From Acinetobacter vivianii (lineage in GTDB: Bacteria > Pseudomonadota > Gammaproteobacteria > Pseudomonadales > Moraxellaceae): DNA of 64,000 nucleotides. The notes under the pieces are model-generated. The model was not told the DNA's origin. It saw nothing but the letters and a program-made list of their open reading frames with translations, and did not search any database. The position numbers and the translations under genes are program-made. This document shows, in pieces, positions 59,860 to 64,000 of this stretch (the first letter of the stretch is position 1; the number at the start of each line of letters is the position of its first letter). The DNA is taken from the NCBI RefSeq assembly GCF_014635885.1, contig NZ_BMDR01000005.1, forward strand, positions 248,001-312,000. Direction: 5' to 3'.

Positions 59860-61371
59860 CTAGAAAAAGCCCATTGCTTTGGTTGAATAACTCACCAAAA
59901 GGTTTTTCGTTTGTTGATAATGATCAAGCATCATTCTGTGATTTTCTCGACCTACACCTGACTTTTTATAGCCGCCAAAAGCAGCATGGGCAGGATAAAT
60001 GTGGTAGCAGTTTGTCCAGACGCGACCAGCTTCAATTGCACGGCCAGCACGATAGGCTGTATGGGTGGAGCGTGACCAGACACCAGCGCCTAAACCATAC
60101 ATGGTGTCATTGGCGATCTGAATGGCTTCATCGAAATCCTTAAATGTCGTTACAGAGAGGACCGGGCCAAAGATTTCTTCCTGAAAGACCTGCATATTGT
60201 TATGGCCTTTAAAAATCGTTGGTTCGATGTAATAACCATTACCAACTTCTTTACGGTCATGACCACCTAGCAGTACTTCGGCACCTTCTTGTCGACCTGT
60301 ATCAATACAACGTAAGATTTTTTGCTGCTGTTCCAATGACGCTTGAGCGCCCACCATTGTTTCTGTATCAAGTGGATGTCCAAGTTTAATGCGTTTCACC
60401 CGTTCGATGGCTTTTTCCATAAATCGATCAGCAATACTTTCCTGTATCAGCGCACGGGACGGGCAGGTACACACTTCGCCCTGATTTAGGGCAAACATGG
60501 CAAAACCTTCAAGGGTTTTATCCAGAAAATCGTCATCCTGATCCATCACATCAGCAAAGAACAGATTTGGTGATTTCCCACCGAGTTCCAAGGTGACTGG
60601 AATGATATTCTCAGTCGCATAACGCATGATCAGTTGCCCCACCTGTGTAGAACCTGTAAAAGCAATTTTGGCAATACGTGGATTGGTTGCCAGTGGCTGG
60701 CCCACCTCGGCGCCGTAGCCATTCACAATATTCAATACGCCAGCTGGTAATAGATCCTGAATGAGTTCTGCAACCAGTAATATGCCAACAGGCGTTTGCT
60801 CGGCAGGTTTGATCACTACACAGTTACCAGCCGCTAAAGCAGGAGCCAACTTCCATGCGGCCATGAGAATAGGGAAATTCCAGGGAATGATTTGCCCAAC
60901 AACGCCTAGTGGCTCATGGAAATGGTAGGCAATGGTATCTTCGTCAATTTCAGAAATTCCACCTTCTTGAGCACGGATACAGCCAGCAAAATAACGGAAA
61001 TGATCAATGGCTAAGGGGATATCTGCTGCAAGTGTTTCACGGACTGGTTTGCCATTGTCCCACGTTTCAGCAACAGCCAGCATTTCCAGATTGGCTTCCA
61101 TGCGGTCTGCAATTTTCAGTAACAGATTTGAGCGGGTGGTTGGAGATGATTTATTCCATTCTTTTTTTGCTTTATGAGCAGCATCAAGTGCTAGTTCAAT
61201 ATCTTCTGCACTTGAGCGTGGAATGCGAGTAAAGCTTTTGCCATCGACAGGGGAAATATTGTCAAAGTACACTCCTTTGACTGGTGCCACCCATTGCCCA
61301 CCAATAAAGTTTTCATATTGGGCTTTAAAGTGTATTTTGGAATCAGGTTGGTTAGGATCGATATAGCGCAT
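59860..61371 (-). CDS. Aldehyde dehydrogenase, ExaC type
   Basis: NAD-dependent enzyme expected to oxidise the acetaldehyde made by EutBC to acetate. 503 residues from the ATG at 61371, with AGGA 8 bp upstream. NAD-site [30 protein letters not shown], general-base Glu in [11 protein letters not shown], and nucleophile Cys in [11 protein letters not shown] are all present. [27 protein letters not shown] is the ExaC/acetaldehyde-dehydrogenase end signature. It is divergent from a GAF regulator over 122 bp. Confidence 0.93.
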   Translation of the reverse strand: MRYIDPNQPDSKIHFKAQYENFIGGQWVAPVKGVYFDNISPVDGKSFTRIPRSSAEDIELALDAAHKAKKEWNKSSPTTRSNLLLKIADRMEANLEMLAVAETWDNGKPVRETLAADIPLAIDHFRYFAGCIRAQEGGISEIDEDTIAYHFHEPLGVVGQIIPWNFPILMAAWKLAPALAAGNCVVIKPAEQTPVGILLVAELIQDLLPAGVLNIVNGYGAEVGQPLATNPRIAKIAFTGSTQVGQLIMRYATENIIPVTLELGGKSPNLFFADVMDQDDDFLDKTLEGFAMFALNQGEVCTCPSRALIQESIADRFMEKAIERVKRIKLGHPLDTETMVGAQASLEQQQKILRCIDTGRQEGAEVLLGGHDRKEVGNGYYIEPTIFKGHNNMQVFQEEIFGPVLSVTTFKDFDEAIQIANDTMYGLGAGVWSRSTHTAYRAGRAIEAGRVWTNCYHIYPAHAAFGGYKKSGVGRENHRMMLDHYQQTKNLLVSYSTKAMGFF

Positions 61372-61445
61372 AAACATATTCCTTTATGTGTGTAATTTTG
61401 AATAAAGTACCAAGTACGTTATTGAACAGAGCTTAAATAACCCTA

Positions 61446-61462
61446 GGTTGGGAAAAGGTTGG
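61446..61462 (+). promoter_or_regulatory. Direct repeats phased at 11 bp in the regulator/dehydrogenase promoter region
   Basis: GGTTGG (61446-61451) recurs at 61457-61462, exactly 11 bp later, 32 bp before the regulator ATG. One-turn-phased direct repeats are the operator form of SARP-like winged-helix proteins, which the adjacent regulator resembles. Confidence 0.45.
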
Positions 61463-61493
61463 AATCGCCTGTGAATGAACAAGGAAATTACAA

Positions 61494-62672
61494 ATGTTCA
61501 CAAAAAAAGAGCTAATCCAGCAACGGATGCTGGTCGAGCAATGTCGTACACAAAGTGTTTTAAATCCGCAACATGCAGAGAAACTTGGACAAAGCATTGC
61601 AAGCTCTTGGGAGCGTTCAACCCAAGCCAATATTCCGAAAGAGCGCGATGCTGCACCTTTACAAGACCAAAGTGCTGAAAGTAAAAGTTCATTAATGCAG
61701 GCATTGGAATATTGCAAAGAAGATCTGAAGCATATTGCAGAACAATCGTCGATGGTGCTGGCAGTTGGTGATGCGGGAAGTACCATTATCTGGACGGCAT
61801 CCAGTGCGCAAATGCGCAATGCTGCTGAACGAGTGCATTTTGTTGCAGGTGGGCAGTGGCAGGAAGAACTGGTTGGAACCAATGCACTGGCATTGTCTTT
61901 GAAAACACGTCAATCCAGTTGTGTGTTTTCTAATGAGCATTACATGGCTTCCGTACATGACTGGGTTTGTTATGCAGCCCCAGTGATTGATCCTCATTCC
62001 AAGCAGATTTTAGGTGTAGTGGATTTATCAACGACTTGGAAAAATCATAATAGTCTAGGTCTGCTGGCTGTTGAACGTTGTGCCTCAATTATTCAAATGG
62101 CTATACAGGAGTTACAACAGCAATCGCTTTATTTACGTACTTTTTCTGCTCCTCAAGCCACATTGAATGGTAAAAATCTGATGCTGACCCCGAGGCAGAT
62201 TGAAATTATGACGATTTTAGCGTTATGTCCCCAAGGCATGAGCCTCGATCACCTGCATCAAGCCCTATATGGCGAGCGCAAAGTCAGTATTGGAACTTTA
62301 AAGGCTGAGATGTCCCATCTGAGAGAGCGATTAGGGAATGCCTTAGGTTCACGACCTTATCAGTTGAAAATTCCAGTTGAAGCGGATTTTCTGCAACTGG
62401 AGCAGGCACTGGATGCGGGATATTTAAATACCGCTTTACAATGTTATACAGGCATTTTTCTAGCGAAAACCGAGAGTCCATTTTTGTGTACATGGCGTGA
62501 CTGCATCGAATCGCGGTTGAGTCATGCTATTTTTCAGGCGCAGGAAAGTGATATTTTATTAAAGCATCTGGCATATAGCCCTGAAGCAATTGATGCTGTG
62601 GAGAGGTTGATGGAATTATTACCTATAGATCATCCCGCCAAGCAGATGCTCAAACGCTATCAAGACGGTTGA
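61494..62672 (+). CDS. GAF-domain transcriptional regulator with winged-helix and helical C-terminus
   Basis: 392 residues. The N-terminal half is AcoR-like (SIASSWERS, then a GAF-type sensor with HFVAGGQWQEELVGTNALALSL and YAAPVIDPHSKQILGVVDLS). There is no AAA+ sigma-54 activation domain. Residues ~228-285 form a winged helix (LTPRQIEIMTILAL, KVSIGTLKAEMSHLRERLG, SRPYQLKIPV), followed by ~100 helical residues. I recall the same arrangement next to aldehyde dehydrogenases in other bacteria, including actinobacteria. It likely senses acetaldehyde or a related signal and controls the divergent dehydrogenase. Confidence 0.8.
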   Translation: MFTKKELIQQRMLVEQCRTQSVLNPQHAEKLGQSIASSWERSTQANIPKERDAAPLQDQSAESKSSLMQALEYCKEDLKHIAEQSSMVLAVGDAGSTIIWTASSAQMRNAAERVHFVAGGQWQEELVGTNALALSLKTRQSSCVFSNEHYMASVHDWVCYAAPVIDPHSKQILGVVDLSTTWKNHNSLGLLAVERCASIIQMAIQELQQQSLYLRTFSAPQATLNGKNLMLTPRQIEIMTILALCPQGMSLDHLHQALYGERKVSIGTLKAEMSHLRERLGNALGSRPYQLKIPVEADFLQLEQALDAGYLNTALQCYTGIFLAKTESPFLCTWRDCIESRLSHAIFQAQESDILLKHLAYSPEAIDAVERLMELLPIDHPAKQMLKRYQDG

Positions 62673-62692
62673 GCATTGAAAGGTCATGGTGA

Positions 62693-63658
62693 TTATTTAA
62701 GTTTTTCTGCCAGCCAGTCAAAAAGTCCTTGATAAACTTTTTCCCGTACGGGTGGGGCTGAAAGCACAAGGTCATGTAAACCATTGTGAATTGCTAGCGT
62801 TTGTACATCACCTTTCATTTTTTTAGCATTATGAGTCATATCTTTTACATCCAAAATGACATCACTTTGCTGTGCATCAATACCCCATTTTCTTGGATTG
62901 TTGGATTGATGTGAGTGCATGATCAAGGTGGGAACACTTAAGGTCACACCTTGATGAATTTCTTTTTGTGCTTCATGAATTGCCGTCACAAAACTTAAAT
63001 TCACAAATGGCATGGTTTTTGGTTTCCAGTCTAAATTGAAATCCCATTCCCCATAGAAATCCTTATGTAAGCTTGGGGTATACCATTGATTGAGACCACT
63101 TGGGAACTTCGCTTTTGGTAGTCGTTTACCAACTTCACTGAGCAAGGGAATGCCGAGTTTTTTCTCGATGGTACTTTTGTAGAAATCATAAAAAGGACTA
63201 TTGGCCCAAACTGCTTTAATTAAACGGTGATCTGGATAATGTGCAGCATACAGTGTTGCAATCAAACCGCCCGTCGAATGTCCAGCCAGTACAACCTGTT
63301 GATGATTTTCTTGTCCAATAATTTCTAGCGCTTTGCTGATTTCGGCATCGTATTCGCGTAAATCAAGCACGTAGTATAATTTCTGATGGGACAGTCTGGA
63401 ACGCCCATATTTTCTTAGGTCGAGCGCATAAAAGTCATAACCATGCTGGTTAAATTGTTCTGCCATTTCTTTTTGGAAGAAATAATCTGCAAAACCATGA
63501 ATGTATAAAACTGCTTTTTTTGTGGTTTGAGCGGCCTTCTTTCGTACCAAAGTGGCTACAACTTTTCCATCATAATCGTCAGCGAAATTTAAGGTTAGTT
63601 GCTGATAATCTTCACCTAGTATATCTGGCTGATAAGTATAAAGATTTGAAGTAGTCAT
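62693..63658 (-). CDS. Alpha/beta hydrolase, lysophospholipase-like
   Basis: 321 residues with nucleophile elbow LAGHSTGGLIATLYA (Ser near residue 127), oxyanion region LYIHGFADYFFQ, and a C-terminal His in IHNGLHDLVLS; the acidic residue is probably in VKDMTHN or nearby. It matches the serine aminopeptidase S33 / monoacylglycerol lipase fold. There is no signal peptide. Substrate is unknown. It ends 20 bp from the GAF regulator, tail-to-tail. Confidence 0.88.
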   Translation of the reverse strand: MTTSNLYTYQPDILGEDYQQLTLNFADDYDGKVVATLVRKKAAQTTKKAVLYIHGFADYFFQKEMAEQFNQHGYDFYALDLRKYGRSRLSHQKLYYVLDLREYDAEISKALEIIGQENHQQVVLAGHSTGGLIATLYAAHYPDHRLIKAVWANSPFYDFYKSTIEKKLGIPLLSEVGKRLPKAKFPSGLNQWYTPSLHKDFYGEWDFNLDWKPKTMPFVNLSFVTAIHEAQKEIHQGVTLSVPTLIMHSHQSNNPRKWGIDAQQSDVILDVKDMTHNAKKMKGDVQTLAIHNGLHDLVLSAPPVREKVYQGLFDWLAEKLK

Positions 63659-63853
63659 TTTTATAGATCAAGTCTGAATTCATTAATAAATACCTTAAAT
63701 GAAAACATCTGGATGTCAATGTAAATATACGATCGCACCAGTTGAATCACTGATCGTCATTTGATGTTAGAGAGCAGATTGGTACTGGATTGCATTTTTA
63801 TTTTTGCCAAAAAATCGTTAAGCTATGTGCTGTTGTTTTTGACTGAAGAAATT

Positions 63854-64000
63854 ATGAAACAAGAGACTGCACTGAAGTTACTTAAAGCTGGGGAAAATGT
63901 TTTTTTGACGGGTTCAGCTGGTGCAGGAAAAACCTATACGCTTAATCAGTACATTCATTATTTAAAAGCACGCAAAGTTCCCGTTGCAATTACGGCATCG
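63854..64000 (+). CDS. Pif1-like helicase, 5' part only
   Basis: The ATG at 63854 opens a frame of 49 codons that runs off the right edge. The start MKQETALKLLKAGENVFLTG leads into Walker A GSAGAGKTYTL (residues 20-30) and VPVAITAS, typical of Pif1/RecD-type DNA helicases. The identity rests on this N-terminus alone, but the match to that family's opening is good. Confidence 0.75.
   Translation, partial: MKQETALKLLKAGENVFLTGSAGAGKTYTLNQYIHYLKARKVPVAITAS

Overview
The window is a 64 kb piece of a low-GC gammaproteobacterial chromosome that looks like the genus Acinetobacter. The evidence is the Hfq protein with a long glycine-rich tail, CsrA with an extended His/Asp/Asn-rich tail, gene orders typical of Moraxellaceae and pseudomonads (alaS-lysC-csrA, rpsF-rpsR-rplI next to dnaB and alr, hisZ-purA, tsaE-mutL-miaA-hfq, lpxH-ppiB-glnS, cyoABCDE), and several small secreted proteins of Acinetobacter type. 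I see no insertion sequence, prophage, CRISPR array, rRNA or tRNA. It is core chromosome with a few accessory lipoproteins and one catabolic cluster.

Layout. 1-2.95 kb: a lipoprotein cut by the window edge, a fatty-acid hydroxylase-family membrane enzyme, an AraC regulator and a small conserved protein. 3.2-5.5 kb: a TonB-dependent siderophore receptor behind a Fur box. 5.8-10.6 kb: a purine permease and adenine deaminase (purine salvage), cytochrome b561, a small lipoprotein and rnhB. 10.6-15.2 kb (minus): csrA, lysC, alaS. 15.4-21.1 kb (plus): a GAPDH/Epd-like enzyme, two envelope proteins, hisZ-purA and an ABM monooxygenase. 21.4-24.4 kb: a modular lipoprotein, a WYL regulator and a divergent solitary Anbu (proteasome-like) gene. 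24.5-34 kb (minus): alr, dnaB, a TM2 protein, rplI-rpsR-rpsF and the cyoABCDE quinol oxidase operon. 34.3-38.8 kb: a GYF/RDD membrane protein, then ppsA with its divergent regulator ppsR, which control the pyruvate/PEP step of gluconeogenesis. 38.9-44.1 kb: secreted proteins, a luciferase-like oxidoreductase under a twin operator, rsuA, a GNAT enzyme, an orphan RelB-like protein and an RluA-family synthase. 44.2-53.2 kb: tsaE-mutL-miaA-hfq, a DMT transporter, a nitroreductase, lpxH-ppiB and glnS. 53.7-62.7 kb: ethanolamine use without a microcompartment. 62.7-64 kb: a lysophospholipase-like hydrolase and the start of a Pif1-like helicase.

The ethanolamine block forms one pathway. The permease Eat imports ethanolamine, EutBC converts it to acetaldehyde and ammonia, and an ExaC-type aldehyde dehydrogenase makes acetate. 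A lipoprotein HAD phosphatase and a class I amidotransferase flank the pathway genes, and a GAF/winged-helix regulator is divergent from the dehydrogenase. A near-consensus sigma-54 promoter lies in front of eat, although the local regulator has no AAA+ domain. Direct repeats phased at 11 bp lie in the regulator/dehydrogenase intergenic region.

The most interesting non-coding signals are: two near-identical 22-bp operators upstream of the luciferase-like gene; a nested stem-loop region between ppsA and the RDD gene; an 18-bp hairpin at the predicted 5' end of the cyo mRNA; a strong terminator facing the strand with no gene between lysC and csrA; and a shared two-Cys module in two lipoproteins 21 kb apart.
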